A DNA stretch of 64,000 bases from Heterodera schachtii (GCA_023374025.1 SIJG01000046.1:1065537-1129536); one strand, 5' to 3'; shown: positions 25,365 through 41,355, counted from the first letter of the stretch. Numbers and translations: made by a program. Notes: a model not told the origin generated them from the letters alone.

Positions 25365-28300
25365 AACCTTAAATGAATTCAACAATTAAGAAACATCTCA
25401 GACAAAATTCAAATGAATTCACCAAAATCATTAAAATAAGATTAACATTTTAATTACATAAAATAATATTAAATAATAATTACTTTAACCATTTTTATTA
25501 AATTAGATACGTTTTTTGTTCAAGCATTTACAAATGGTTCCACTGGACAAGAAAAATCAAACGATTAAACTCAAGTAAAGAGAAAAAAGAAATAAACTGT
25601 ACAGGATTAGATAAAAATAATGAACAAGAGTTTTTTAAAAAATTAATTTCTCGCGTTTTGCATTAAAAGTTTAAAATAAAATATTAAAATACAATGAGAA
25701 AATATATAATACTAAAAAATCAAACGAAATATTTTTTGAATGTTTTTTGGTCCATGATTTTTTAAATGCATTTTAATTTATTGTTTTATCCTTTGCATTT
25801 TATCAAAAATAAATAAATAATGATAAAGAATTTTTTCTGAATTTTTATCAGAAATTGATGAGCTTTTATCACGTAAAATGTAATTAGAAAACAATTTTAA
25901 GTGTCTTCACTGCAGTTAATTAAAATATAAAATAGAAAATGTTTTGTATACATTAAATTTTATGTCTGTTCTCAGACCCTCTGCAAATTTATCATTATTT
26001 TTATTTTATTTACTATGAATATTTTATTAATAATAATTAGTTAGTTTATCTTGGTTTAAATCCTATAAATTTTAATTTGAATTATTTTCTTTTCTTATTT
26101 TTAAATTATATACGTTCTATAAGTTCTTATTATTTCTTATCCGAACTTTGTAATCATACTACGACAACTACCCAAAAATGCAACAAATACGTGATTCGAA
26201 CCGCTCAATGCAATAAATTTGGTATTGGAGTGGTGAATCATTAAAAAACATTTATTTTATGTTGGTAAATAAATTTTATTTTTTTTTATTTTTTTGATTT
26301 ATAAAATTTTAGTCAATATTTTAAAATTATAAATTATTAAAAATATGCCGAATAAATAATACTTATTATTTATTTAAATCAACTTAGTTAAACAAAAAAA
26401 AAGAATATAACACATTAAAATTTATAAATTATTTAGGAATAAATTATCATTTTTAAAAATTATTAATAATTTTGGAATAAAATTAAAATTTAAAATAAAA
26501 TTAATAATTAATTGATAAAAATATTGGTTTCTTAAAATGATGCAGCACTTAGTTTTTGAAGAATATTTATATTGTTCATTAAAAGCTAAAATGAAAGTTA
26601 AAACAATAAAATAATATTACTAAAGATTATGTGAATATGAATTATCCTATTTTATTTGATATTTATTTTTATTAAATAAAAAAATATATTTAAAGAAAAA
26701 TTATAGAAAATTAAAAATAATAATTAATTGAACTTAAAAATTGCTTTGATTAAAAATAAAACTTTAGGGATAAAAATGGATGAAAATATTTTAATTTTTG
26801 TATGTCTCCCATAAAGATTTAATAAAATTTTGAACTAACGAATACAAATTCTTAAGAATTTTATGATGGGAAAATAATTTTAAACAAAAAAAGAAAAAAA
26901 TATTAAAGTTGAAAAAGTGAAAAAAAATAAATTTAAAGTTTTTCTTGGGTTGAATTTATAAATAATTTGCTACATTCGATAATGACAAAAATTAAAATTG
27001 TTGCTTACTTTTATGTCTTATAATTTAAAATTGTCTTTAAATAATTTAATACTATATGTTTGAAAATAAAGAAACGAGAATTAATTGCTGACATTGATTT
27101 ATTTTCATTGATACTTTTTTCCAATTATTTATTATTTTTAATAACAATAAATTTATTTCATTTTTATTAATGAAAAAAATGGAGGAAAAAAAAGAGAAGA
27201 ATCAAGAAAATTTTAAAAAAAGCGAATATAAATATATTTTAAAAATTTTTATACACATTCCATAATGGTAGTTTTTTTGTCACAAAAGTCAACAGTGTTA
27301 AAAATAAACTTTTGTTCTATTATGTGAATTTTTACTAATTTTTTTAAATTTATTAATAAATATTTGATTCAATGAATAAAATTAAAAATGCTTTTCATAT
27401 GCCGTGAATTAAAATTAAATTTAATATATTTAAAAAAAAAATTTAAGGGGTTGTTAAAAACGACCACAAATTAATTATGACCTATTTGATATACAATTGA
27501 AGACACAGATCGTCACTTGGGATAAATTAATTAAGCATAATAAATAAATAATAAATTTATATATTTAAAAATTATTCCGTAACAAATTTAATGAACGCCA
27601 CAAACACAAATTCTTATTAAGATAAATATACTAATGATGGTACATAAAACAAAGCAAATAAACATGCCCATGCAAAAAAAGAACAAGATCGAAATGAGCA
27701 ACGAGAGGGGTAAATAAAATTAACAATAAGCATTTAAAGATTACAGAATATCTTCCAAAGATGAATAATAAAAATAAAACCATAATTAAAAATACTTAGG
27801 GTAGAACATAATTTTTAATACACAAATTTTTTACAATGTTTAAAAATTCATAATAATTTATTTGTTGATATTTTCTCCTGTTGCTTATAAAAATCTCGAA
27901 GGAAATATTAACGAATTAAAAAATTTCTAAAATTTCAATATTAAAGCCAATATTTTCAAAGTGTCACTAAAAAACAATTTGTAAAGTTTAAAGGAATTTT
28001 AATAAAATTGCTATAAGATTTTAATCGTTGATATCCATTGTTTTAATTTATCCACGTAAACAAATGAGTTTATTATGAAGAACTCTAAAAATAATATTTT
28101 AAACAATATTTTCTATGTTTATTATTATTAACATTACCCCTCAATTTATGAATAGGAAAAAAAATTTCTTACCCATTCCTCTCCTCCTTGTTAATTTATT
28201 TTATGAATCTGTACTTTTAAAATATGAAATTTTAAGGACGTTGTTAATTTATATTTGTAAGAAATAAAATAAATGTATAAAATGTTTTACTGAAATAATA

Positions 28301-31300
28301 GTCTACGTTTAAATATAAATAAAATATTTATTTTGAAATTTTCTTCTTTTTTATTTTACTTATTTAATTTATATATTAGCAATATTTATAAAAAAAATTA
28401 AAATAAAAAATAAATAAAATAGAGATAAACATTCAATTATAAAAATGTAGCAAAAATATTTCAAATGAAAGAATAATTCAATTCATAATGCAAAAATTTA
28501 TAAATTTTCAAAAATTTAATGTTGAAAAAAAATTAATGTTTTATATTTAAAAAAAGTGGCAATAAACCATTACTAATCTTCTATGATTAATTATGGGACA
28601 AAAATATAAAACAAGAAAATGTATTTGTTAGATATTTAAATTTGTAAATTTTTATAAAAAATTTTATTTTTTTATTAAATATTTTAGAAAATAAAATAAT
28701 TAATAATGGCATAATTTTAAAATAAAAAATAAAAAGTAATTCCAAAATAAAGAACAAACATTTAAGTTGGGGCTTACTATATAAATAAATTTAAAAATTG
28801 TGAAAATCAAAACTTTAAAAAAATAAGAAAAAATTACTTCTTGTAAAGATTGAATTTATAACTTATACTTAAGAATGGATGATGATCATCATTTAAAAAC
28901 AATCTAACAACAACGATTGATAATTATGTTTTATTATACCCATCCTCACATTTCCATTAGTAGAGAAAAAACTTTATGAAAAATGAAAATTTCCATAATT
29001 TAAAAATTAAAAAAAACAAAATGTTCAATGACTAGAAAGAGATAGAATTGGTCCATGATTTTAAGGTTGTAAGTGAGCGATTTTCACAAAAATTTAAAGA
29101 CAAAAATTTGTTTTTTAAAATTTGTAATAAATTAAAATTTATAAAAAAATTATACATAAAACAAGCTGATTTATCAGTCTAAAAAGAATATTTTTAAATC
29201 ATAAGGCCTTCAATATAGGACATTTAAATAATAAAATAATATTTGGCATTTCGTTTCACTTCAAATTTCTGCATTAATAGGATCGTATCACAACAGTGAA
29301 ATGAGCCAGAAGAGATTCATAAATCTTTCTTTTTAATATAAAAATTAAATGTACGCTTATGGAAAAATTAGCTTTTTACCAGCCATTATTTATTCAATTA
29401 ATTTAAAATAGATAAATATATCCCTCAAAAAATGAAAGATAAAAAATATTTAAAAAAAAAATTATTCATAAAATATCATCATACATTTTAATTTGACAAA
29501 GAATAACTAATGGAGAAACAAACAATGTTTATTTAATTGGTAAATTGAACAGATGTTGTTTTAAATAAAATTCATACAAATAAAACGGAAACAAACATCC
29601 GAAGGTCAAAAATATATTTTAATCCAAAAATTTAATTAAAAAGCATAAAAAAGTCAATCAAATTTATAATGGTTTAATTAAGTCCTATGTAAAGAATCAG
29701 GAAAAAGAATTAAATTAAAAATTTATAAATATTATCATTTTTCTTTACCTTTGATAAAAAGTACTTATATATTCTTTTATTTTTTTAACGCACTAAAGAT
29801 TTTGAAATTATTGGGAATTCTAAAAGAAATTCCCGTTGTATTTCTTTTACCAAAATTATACTTAAAATATAATTAATGATGAATAATAATGATTTTAATG
29901 TTTTTATGATCATTTTTCTTTTTAAAATTAAAGAAATCTAAAATCTTTTATAAATATTTAATGTTTACTTTTAATGTATATTCCTATAGTTTCTAATACC
30001 TATACAATCTTCAATTTTTTCAACTTTTATAAAACTTTTTTCAATTTTATTTTTAATTTTAAACGAATCAAATAATTTATTATTACAGTCCGTATTTTTA
30101 TTATTAATTCATTTTTAATTTATATAATGGTTTTTACTGTTCAATAATAGAACTTCCTTTAAATTTTCCATTATAAAATAATTTAATTATTACTTCTTTT
30201 TATTTAATTATTACTTCGAATAAATTATACTGTTCTTAATTAACTTATTTATAGAAACGGTTAATCAATTTATTTTTAATTATTAAAACAATTAATTTAA
30301 AAATTGTTTGAATATTTTTTATTTGCTTAATAACAGAAAAATAATTATTTATAAAAACATAATTTTTTAATAAAATGTATTAATCTATATTTTGTTTTAA
30401 AAAATTTCTTTTAAAATACTCAAAATACTTGAGAAATTAAAAAAAGTATCTGAATTTATCGCATCTTTAAGTTTTAAAACAAAAAGTTATGCAAAATTAT
30501 TTTGAAAATTTGGAAAATAAATTTAACTATATAATTTTAAAGAAAAAAAACGAATAATAATATGCAGATAAAATTAAAATTGGTTATACCAAACAACCAA
30601 CATCGTTTTAAATTCAGCATTAAACCTTTCATTGCGCGTGAGAATAAATAATATAGAAGCAGATGAATAGCATTTTAAAATATAATTACATAATTAAACG
30701 CGCAGCATCAACGATAGCATACATTCAATTTTCGGCATGTGAAATTTAAAATATTGCAAAACAAAAATATTATATAAATCAAAGCCAGCATAAATATTTG
30801 TAAAAAAGAATATCACTTCAATTTATTTAGTGTATAAGCATTGGAAAAATTTTCTTTTGAATTTTTCCATTTGTAATTTTTAGTGTTTAATAAAACAAAT
30901 ATTTTCTTTAATTATAAATAAGTCAAAATCAACCTTTAAATAAAAAAGTCATATTTAAATAAATTGAGAATTATTCATAATTCCCAAAATTTATATAATA
31001 TTTAATAAAACAAAATTATTTATTTTTTAAAACATTAGAAAAACAAAAAAAAATTTTTCTTTATTTTTCATAATAAAATGATACATTTCCCTAATGGAGT
31101 AATGTTAATTTGAAATAATAAAATAATAGAAAAAGGATATTATTAATAAAATTTCACTATAAATTTTTTAGAGAAAAAAAGCAAATTTTAATTTTACATT
31201 AATTATTTTAAAAATTTTTTAAACAATTTAATTAAAAGATCAAAAAATAATTATAAATAATAAATGAACAGAAAAACTGAAAAAAATTCTCAATACTGAT

Positions 31301-32358
31301 TTGGCTTTAATTTTATTTTTTTATAGATAAAATTTGTCATTTTTGCAATATAACTCACCAATTCTTGCACCACATACATAAACTATAGTTGTGCAGCCAT
31401 GTGGTCCATGTTAGTAAAATAATCAAATTGAATATGTATATAATAGTTAGTGAAATATTTAATTAAATTTATCATGACACAAAAAATTGAGGATAAACGG
31501 GTCAATAATGCCCAAATTAAAATATCCATATTTTTTATTGTATTGATGTAAACAAATTCAGAATCATTTCTACATGCTAAAACTTAAAAGTATGAGTTAA
31601 GTAATTTTTAAATATAAAAAAATATTTAGATATCTAAGAATATATGAAAATGGCTGTCTAATAAATATAAATTATTTAAGCGATAGTCATTTCTAATACA
31701 GATTAAAGCGAATAAAGGTAAATTACTAAATCTAATTTTTATTCTTTATTATTTAAACTAAAGCGTCATGGTCAAAAAAATCAGCATTAAGCAATTAAAT
31801 TAAGGAAATATTTAATTACAGAAAATAAATGAAATATTTAAATGAAAAAAAAATATTTAAGAATGATTAACTTATGAAACCATTATTTAAAATAATCAAA
31901 AATAAATAATTTAAAATATCTTAAGAAAATTTCAAAAATAAATTACAATATATTTGCCATTAATCGAAGACTATGTGATAAAAGAAGAAAATTCACGGCG
32001 ACAGCCAATAGAAAGGCAAAGAATTAACAAATTAGGGAAGGGTACGGTAAAAGAAAGATGTTGTAAGAGAGTGTGGGAAAATAAGAGAAAGAAGGATAAG
32101 AAAACTTCACACACAGCCATTAATCGGATTATAATTTAAGGAATTATCAACAGCATTGACAAATTATTTGGATATTTTATGAACCATTTAAAAAGAAAAA
32201 AACAAATACATAATTCCATAAACTTTTAATAAATGTGGAAATTAAAAAAATAATTATATGAAAAATAATGTCAGAAAATTAGTTATATATAAAATAATTA
32301 TAATAGCTTTAATTGCCTTGTTTGCTATCACATTAAAAATGTGCATATCCGTTCATGT

Positions 32359-32381
32359 ATAATAATAATAATAATAATAAT
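32359..32381. repeat. (AAT)n microsatellite
   Basis: About seven uninterrupted AAT units, then A/T-rich sequence. No further significance seen. Confidence 0.8.
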
Positions 32382-33339
32382 GAAAATTGTTTATTTATCG
32401 GTAATAAACAAAATTTAAACATTGTAGAATATAAAAGTAAAATATTAAATTTCTAAATTTTCAAAGTAAAATTTATTCTGCAAAATTATTTTAAATTTTC
32501 AATCTCATAAAATACATAATTAGAAATAATAAATAAATAATTATTTTTAAATTTTCCAAATTGTTCATAATTTTTAGATAAAATAAAAACATTTAAAAAA
32601 TTGTCCTTACAAAAATATTAGCGATTAACTTTTGCTTATTGAATTCTTCACTTCTCTTCCAAAATATCATTTTATATAAAGTATTTTTATAGTACGCCTC
32701 ATTCTCTGCAAGAGGTTAACTTAATTATTGATTTTCAAAAAATTAAAAATGATTTTAAAAATTATTTTTGGCAAAGTTAATCGAAATCTCGTTATCATTA
32801 GAAAGACATTTTTGAGAATAAGATTAATTAACTTTTTCAAATTCAATCTTTTAAAAATGTCTTAATTCAACATTCTTGGTATTAATTGAAAGGTCTTCAC
32901 ATGCCCTATTAGTCTTACAAAAAATTTAATATATTAATGAAAAAATTTTGTAGCATTTAAATTAGCAAAAAAGCCAAATGCTATAAATAAATTGTATTTT
33001 TATTCAAGCAGCTGAATAAAATGGTTGCATTGGAGATGCTGTGTCGTGATGAATCGAAATAATAAATTCAAATGATTTTTTTAAACCAATCTTATTCTTA
33101 TTAAAACCGTAAAAATTTTAATTTTTGTCATAACAATATTAAAAATGAGATAAATCATATAATTTTTATTTACGTACAGAAAAGATTTATTTGAATTAAA
33201 AAGAATTATTTCCCACGTGCTAATAAGCTAATAAGAATTATAGTAATGGAATTAACGGAATTAATTATGACTTAAGAGACGTAACTTTGTCTAATTTTTG
33301 GCACAAAATTGAATTTTTATTTTTTTGTTTAATTAAAAA

Positions 33340-33480
33340 CCCCAAATGTCGTCTTGTCCCTAAGAGTAGGGTCCCCAAATGTCGTCTTGTCCCCAAAAAT
33401 CGGGTAGCCCTGGCGGTACCGAGAGGCGCTTCCACGAAAAATTTTTTTGAAAACAACGCAATTTGCTAAAAGTTTTGTCG
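33340..33480. repeat. Dispersed repeat with 33-bp tandem pair
   Basis: CCCAAATGTCGTCTTGTCCC occurs at 33341 and again at 33374, a 33-bp period, followed by CCTGGCGGTACCGAGAGGCGC. That last block resembles the GGCGGTGCCGATAGGCGC blocks at about 21550 and 52500. Opposing short frames here are by-products of the composition. Confidence 0.45.
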
Positions 33481-36400
33481 AAAAATGAAGCTTTCTAACA
33501 TATTATTTTAAAGAATTTAAAAATATATTTTAAAATTTTGTCTCGACGATCCACAATTTTACGAACGAACTAAACGAGAATTAATAATATGACGAATAAT
33601 AAAAGAGAGAAAAAATAAATTAAAATAATGAATTTAATAAAGAAGGATTATTTATGATTTTTCCAATCCGTAAAAAGGGAAGAAATTTATTCATTCAATA
33701 TTTAAACTTTAGTGAAATATTAAAAATAAATAAATTAACAATAAATCAATTATTTTAAATTTTTGAAAATTTTTGTTAATAATTTCCTATAAAATATTGA
33801 ATATTTAAATGCAAAATAAAATAAAAAATTATTTTTATTGAATAATATAATTTAAAAATTAAAATGATTTAATCTAATAAATTATTAAATAAGAACAGAA
33901 TTTTTGGCGAATTTATGCCATAAATATTTCATTTTTCAATGGTAGAATAATACAAAATAAGAAGATTCAATATTGGACACAAATTAATAATTTTTTGCAC
34001 CTATTTAAGCTCATAAAATTTCAGACTTAATTGTCAGAATATGTATTTTGTTTCAAAAATCAATATTAAATAGAAAAATATAAATAAATTTAAATATATG
34101 AATAAAAAACATTAATAAGCAAAGGAAAAAATCAAAATTTTATTGGTAAAAATCAAGTGATAAAATAGCTGCGCATCCAACATTTAAGGTTTTTTTAATG
34201 TTGATAAGATTTTAAATTAATTTATAAATAAAAAATAAAATGTCATAAAACAAAGTGCTCGATATTGTGAAAGTTGGCTAGATTTCCCCACCCAACAAAT
34301 TTAAATTTCCAAATCAAAAATAAAAAATTTTAGGGATAAAAACTCAAACATACTTATAAAAACACAACAAAATAAATATTCATTGTAATTTTTCACACAT
34401 TAGTAAATAATTAAATATAAATAAATAATAAAATAGCATGTATAAGATCAATAATTCAAAAAATTTTATCTTTAAAAAGCTTTAATAATTTGAGATATTA
34501 TAATCATTTTTATTTCTGATGAAATTCTTTTATAAACAAGTTTTATTTTTTGTTATAATATTTTGATTATTTTAGAATTTAAAAAAAAGCATTAATTGTT
34601 TGTTCAGAAAATATTGTTTTTTAAAGTTATCATTTGAAAATATAATAAAGCATTTTTTATGAGTTGTACTTATTATTTGAAATATTATTTAAAAATTAGC
34701 AGATAAGAAATGTTAATCAAATATTTATCCAGTTTCATGAAAAACAATTTTTTTAAAGTTTAAATGTTTTGGGATCCAGGTTTCATTTAGCATAGCATAA
34801 CAACTTTTTTGTCGATTAATATATTTTTGCATTTATTTTAATAATTTTTTTTTATTCAATTACAAGTATATTTTTAGTTTTAAAATTGTTTTCAGCTTGG
34901 TTTATACTGCGATTAATGTGGCTTGGCTTGCATATTTGCTTAAAAATAATGTAATATTATATATTGAATTCATGTTTATAAAAACATTGACTAATAATAA
35001 ATTTTTAGTGAATATTTATTTATTACAATCTCTGTTTAAAATGAAAATTTTTATTTTTTAATGTTAGCTTACATGAGATAGATCAAAAAATTGAAATATT
35101 AATAGCAAAATTAATTTCAACACTTAATTTAAATATCATAAATTAAAAATAATAAAATATTTAAATGAATTATATATTAATTCAAAATTAAAATCATTAT
35201 TTAAAATCAAATAATATTTTTAAAAACATTTTATTTTCTTCTTATTAATTTAAAATGCGAAAATATAATAAATCGGAATCAAGATTAATAAAACATATTA
35301 AATATTTTTTCAATCCACTATCTTATAAAATATTTATTTCAATCCACATTAATTTTCCCAAATTTTGAAAGAAATCCATCAGCCAAAATTCTCATCAAAA
35401 TTATATAATTATTGCATTAATTTTCAAAATGTAAATTTTGTTATTTAAAAAAAATTAATTTATTATTTGCCTGTTTTAAAAAAATTACAAAAACTGAAAC
35501 AAATAACTAGATTTACATTATGCATATTTTATTGTATTTATAGCTCTTTTGTTTCTTAGAAAAATTTGCAAAATTTAACAGATAATCCTTTAATTAGTTT
35601 ATTTCTTATTAATCTTTAGTCGAAATGAATTTTTAAACGTTAATGTTTCGTACAGTGAATTTTTTTATAATAAAAAAATAAGATTGGATAATATTTTTTT
35701 AATTTAGATCATTTTCTCATATCTTATTTTATAAAAGTTTAATTTTTTAAATTAATTCTTGGTGAAATTAGTAAAATGTTTATTCTTTTTCTTGTTTTAT
35801 TTAAAAATCTACCAATTCTTTTTTTCCATTATCCTTTTATATATTTTATTCCATTTTTAAGTAAATTTTATTGATAAAAAAGTGCTAGAAATAGTTGCAT
35901 CCGAATATTTAAATTAAGCGTAGAAAATTAATTTAGTTTAGAATATTTAATCTTACTCGTTTTCTTCCTTGCCTTTGTCCACTCTGCAACACCTTTAACT
36001 TTAATAATTTTCAATCATGTTTGATAATGAAAGAAAATTATAATTTTTTTATGAATTTATACTTCATTATTTTGCATAGATTAATTTTTCTTTACTTTGG
36101 GTTCCCTTTTTTCATCCAACCTTTTCTATATTAATTTAAATATTCCTTTTGTGTTTATTTATTTGAGTACTTTTTATATGTTTGTCAGTTATATTTAAAC
36201 GGACTCAATTTAAATTTCAAAGTTTTAAAACAATTATCTGACATAAAAAAAGACTAATTTCACAATAACAATAAATAAATAAAACATTACTTTAAACGCG
36301 ATTTTTTCAAATTGTTCATGTTTAAGAAAAAAATTATCAATTATTTTTATTAATAAATAATTAATTTAAAATTCAATTAGATTTATTTAGTGTTAATTAT

Positions 36401-39400
36401 TTTATTACATTAATTGTTTTGGTTTTCAGCTATTAAATATTTTCAGATTTTTAATAAAATTTAGAGAATTGTATTCTGGTTTATAGTCATTATCCACTTT
36501 TTCTAAATCTCGTTGAATAAGTATTCTTTTATTAATAGCTAAAAATCTTTCTTTTCTATTGTTTTTTAATTTTAGCTTTTTAAAGCATATGATTTTTGTA
36601 ATATTTGGTCTCTTTTTGGATATCATGAATTTTTAATTGAATTGAAAATATTCGAATTTGAATATTTTATTACTTTTCTTATGATGAACAATTATTATAT
36701 ATTTTTTTATAAAATAATAAATAAAAATCATTCAAAGTACAAAAATCGTCATATAAAATCAACTCAGAAATATAAATGTCATTAAAATTTGACAACTTAA
36801 TACAATTATATGCTTTTTTATTATTTTGCAAATTTTATTAATAAAAATACAATAAAAACAAAAATTCACCTCTAAGAATCGTCCTGAATTTTTTGGAAAA
36901 AATTATAATTGCGAAAATAATTATCTAAAATAATTAGAAAAGCATACTAAGAACTAACTCTTAATAAAAATGAAAACTTACGCCAAGATTTATTAATTAG
37001 AACAAATAGTTATATTAAATATAAAAATAAAAATATTACTAACAGTGATGTTTAAAAACATAATAATAAATATAAATAAATCTCTTAACTTAAAAATAAT
37101 TTAAATTTTACAAAAATAAACCAATAATTTTAATGATTTAGTTTTTTAAATAAAAAAGTAAAACAATTGAAGAAATAGCTTAATTGGACATAAAAAACTC
37201 CAGCAGCAAATTAAAGCGGGCTTTGATGGTCAATATGGTGGTGGTCAAGGATTATTTATCGAATATTTAAATAAAAAATTAGCGGAGAAAAATTTAGCAT
37301 TAAATAAATAAATTTCAAAAATGTTAAAAATTATAATGTTAAATTAGACCAAATTACAAAAAATTCTTAAATATTTTATAATAACTAATTATGACAATCA
37401 ATAAAAATAAAAATAAACAAAAATGAAATTTTTTATATGAATGAAAATATAAAAATAATATAACATAATTCATTTAGTAATTTAATTAATTTATCTAAAC
37501 ATTGGACAGACATTCATTAAAGAATGGGAAGTGTTATGATAGATAAAAAGTTAAAATAATATTTTTTTTAAATAAATTTTCATTTTATTTTAAATAAAAG
37601 TAAGTTTACCAAAATTATAATTGTGAAAATAAAAATGGAAAAATAATTGCAAAAGGACACATGCAAAATTCTACATATACTTAATTCTTGTAGGCAAGAT
37701 TTATTAATAAAAATAAATAGTCATATTCCAAATATAAAAACAAATTAAGATGTAAAAAGCTGAATATTTTAAAAAAGTTAAAGTTCTTTTTTTTTTAGTC
37801 GCAATTGCTGACTAAATTCTATAAATTTAATATATGATAAATATATTTACTTTTAAATAAAGATTTTTTATTCGTGGTGGCGCGTTTCCTAATTGTGCCA
37901 CTTTAATGTGATATAAAATATTATTATACAAACTATTCGATTGAATATATTGTTTGTTATTCGTGAAAATAACTAGTTGTATAGATTATCAGTTAGTTGT
38001 TTGCCAACAATATAAGTGAATATAAGCTTAAGAAAAAAAATTATATTTAGAATTTTTATGCTGAACATTGTATATTTTTGGTGATAAGTTTAAAGAACAA
38101 TGAAAGAAGCTTCATCTTTATTGTATTATTTTATGATAAAAGAAATTTTTTTAAATTGTATTTGCATTTATTTATAGGTATTCTATTAATAAAATGGCAG
38201 TTTTAGGAAACGCAATAGCACAGTTTTAGCTGAAATGTGAATATCGTTAAAATATATTAAAAATTTAATTTTAAATAACAAAATTTAAAATTCATTTAAT
38301 TGATAGGAATAACACAAAAAGTTAATTGATAAATATTAAAAATATTCATAAAATTAATGATAAATTAATTATTCAAACAAAAATTATTTTATGTAAAGGA
38401 GATATTGTTTAAGATTAAACTAATTTAAATTATAGAGTTGAAAATTATTTGCCATTAACTATTGATAAAATTAAAAGGAATCATTAATTTAAAATGATAT
38501 TTTCGCTTGATTTAATCAAATCTCAAATAAAATACTTATAAATATTTTTTTTTCATTTATGCAAAAGTTTTATGTTTTTATCTAAAATATATTTTCAAAA
38601 TTTGATTAGACCAATCTTTATCTCTAATTAAAAAAAACTGACTAATAGATAACCAATTAAAAATTTAAAAAATTTAATAATTGCATTTAAGTATATTATT
38701 AAATTAATGTAATTTTTACTATAAAATCCTATCGAAAATGAAAATAACGAAATATATTTTATATGAGCGCAAGAAATATTTAATCAAACAAAGAAGAATT
38801 ACTTAATAAAAAAAGCTAAGTGGAGTAAGTGGAGCGAATGTCGCACCTAGCAAGAAAGAGTACACTGCGAGTTTAACACTACTGGAAATACATAATGAAT
38901 CAAAAAAGAATAAAAAAACAAATGAATAGTTTAAAGAAAAAACATATATTAAATTGTTATTTTTTAATAAATCAAAATTTTTGAGAAAAAAATCAACTAT
39001 TTTTTCTTTTTTATTAATTAATTAATCTAAAATACAAAAATTTAAATTAAAATTTAGAAACTTTGTCGTTACAAATTTAAAGTTATTTTTTTAAATTAAA
39101 TGAATTTCTATTAAAATTAAAGAGCATAAAATAAAGATAAAAATGTTAATGCGATTAAAAAAAGAATAATATTCTATAATTAATTTTTAGACTGAATATA
39201 AAAAAAGAAAGAAATACTGATTAATAATTCATTTATTTCATCATTAGTAATTATTTTTAATGTAATATAGAAAAGTATTAATAAAAATTCTTTTAAAAAT
39301 AAATAAACCACTTCATTGCCTAATATATACCATATTATTGTCATTTATTTAGCATTCAAATAAATTGATGAAAATAAACAAAGAACAAAAATACAAAAAT

Positions 39401-40326
39401 ATCAATTATTATAATAACCCAATTGATAATTTAATTCCTTGAATTGATATATGCAAATAGCAATTAAATTTTTAAACATAAAATACCGATTTTCAAAAAA
39501 TTACTTTAATTAATCCATTCTTTAAAAGATATTAGTGATTCTAGAAAAAAAAACCCGCAAAAAAATTTTTTTTATTGCACACCTGAAAAAAATGCATGCA
39601 ATTATTTTAATAAAAAATGCTTTATTAATTAAGTAAAAACAACTTTTCTACTTCATATAGAAACCAAAGACATCATCTCAAGTTATACTTCATTATTCAA
39701 TGTCAGTAGAAATGAATATTGTATATAAGCAAAATATAAAACGATTAAAAACATATTAAAATCATCTACAATGATAGGCCAACTTTAATAAAAATTTATG
39801 AATGAATAATATAAATGAATTTATTTTAAATAATTTATGTTGTTAAATTGGAAAAAACAAAAGATATAAATTTATTCATTGTTTTATTTTTATTTAAATC
39901 AATAAAAGAATCTTTTTCATCAATCTAATAAAAAAAATTTAAACGGAGATTCAAGAGTAATTACATCAAATAAATATTTTTTTCAAATATATATAAAAGA
40001 CCAAAAATAAAAAATCAATATTACAAAAAAATAATTAATTAAAAAACTCTATTTTTTAATACTAATTAATTCATGGGCTAATAAAACGTAATCATTATTA
40101 TAATTTCAAAATATTTAAATGATTATAAGTCAATGTTAAAATAACCTTAAAAACAAAGAATTATTCAAATCAATGAAAAAATTTATATCTGTTTTTGTTT
40201 TAATTATTAATATTTTTCTAAATATTCCTTTGATTCTTTATTACAAGTCAACAAACCTTCGGTCATTGCCATGATATTTAGATTTAGAAACGAAATAAAG
40301 AAAATAAATATATGAAAAATCAATTT

Positions 40327-40380
40327 ATAGACAGAGATTATTAATAAAACTTCACTAAAAAATTCATCTGAAAGACAATG
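40327..40380 (+). repeat. ~54-bp direct repeat, copy 1
   Basis: ATAGACAGAGATTATTAAT and CTTCACTAAAAA.ATTCATCTGA.AGACAATG recur in the same orientation at 41356-41410. Both copies sit about 1 kb apart in non-coding DNA. Origin unknown. Confidence 0.6.
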
Positions 40381-41355
40381 ATCCATAAAGATTAATTTTT
40401 CAAAACTTGCCCAAATTCTCATTTACTTTCACTTCGCCGTTTAATATTTAATTTAGCTAGCTAATTTTTTAAAATATTTATCAGAAACATTTACCTAAAA
40501 ATTTAAATTAAATAATATTTAATAATTTTATTTATTTTGGTAAACTATTTTACCTATTTATTTTTAAGAGATTTTAACCAAGAAAAAATGTAGAAAAATA
40601 AAATGTTTTTTTGCCTTTTATTTAAATATTGCGAATTAGCATGTTTTTATGTTTTTTTATTTAAAATTTAATTAATCAATTTAAGTTTGTTTATTGTTTT
40701 ATATAATTTGTCTTTTTTTGAGTATTTTAGAATTTTCAATTCAAATTGCAAAATATCATTAATTAAATTTGTGTAATGAACAAAATTAAGCGGGTGTCTG
40801 ATGCATTATTTTGTTTAATTGGCATTCTTTAACCCAAATTAATATTTTAAAAATTTTTTTTAACACGAATAAATAAAATATTTATTAATTTTTATTATAC
40901 AATTGTTCGATAAAATTTGATAAAAAATTGCAATCAAAGTATAAATTTTTTAATAATCTTTGTTTTGTTTTGAATTTATTAAGACAAATTTTATTTTTAT
41001 AATGGAATATACGAAAATCATTTTTTTATCGAAATATATCTTAATGAAAAAATCTTATAAACAATAATTTTATATTTTATAGATATTTTGAATCCTAAAA
41101 AATCGCTTTTCTTATTAGTCGCATGGTAATAATTTGCAGATTTTATTTAAAATATTTAACTTAATGCAATATTATAATAAAACAAAAAAAATAAAATTAA
41201 GATAAAAACAAAACACAAAATTGAATAAATTCAAAAGAATAATGGTAATGTTTAAGAGAAATTTAAATTTCAAAAAGGGCACAATTTAAAAAAAAAAAGA
41301 AGTTTATTTGTAAAATTATTTTCCAAAAAGCTATTTGTTTTTTTTTTCAATGATT

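Larger units (their letters stand above)
21941..33260. other. AT-rich gene desert
   Basis: Over 11 kb without a supportable gene. The plus strand is notably A-rich from about 24 to 33 kb, in contrast to the T-rich 4-10 kb. Simple repeats occur at 22881-22900 and 32359-32381, and a direct duplication at 24672/25148. The 61-codon frame at 31954-32139 is purine-rich and has no domain, so I do not call it. Confidence 0.6.

Noticed and set aside
31954..32139. 61-codon basic peptide frame
   Set aside because: Purine-rich low-complexity sequence with no domain and no flanking gene structure; consistent with chance.
36426..36626. 66-codon Lys/Asn-rich minus-strand frame
   Set aside because: Composition is exactly what A/T-rich DNA yields by chance; no splice partners or domain found.
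40207..40422. 71-codon minus-strand frame with a hydrophobic segment
   Set aside because: Isolated, no recognisable family, and part of it is the duplicated non-coding segment also seen at 41356.
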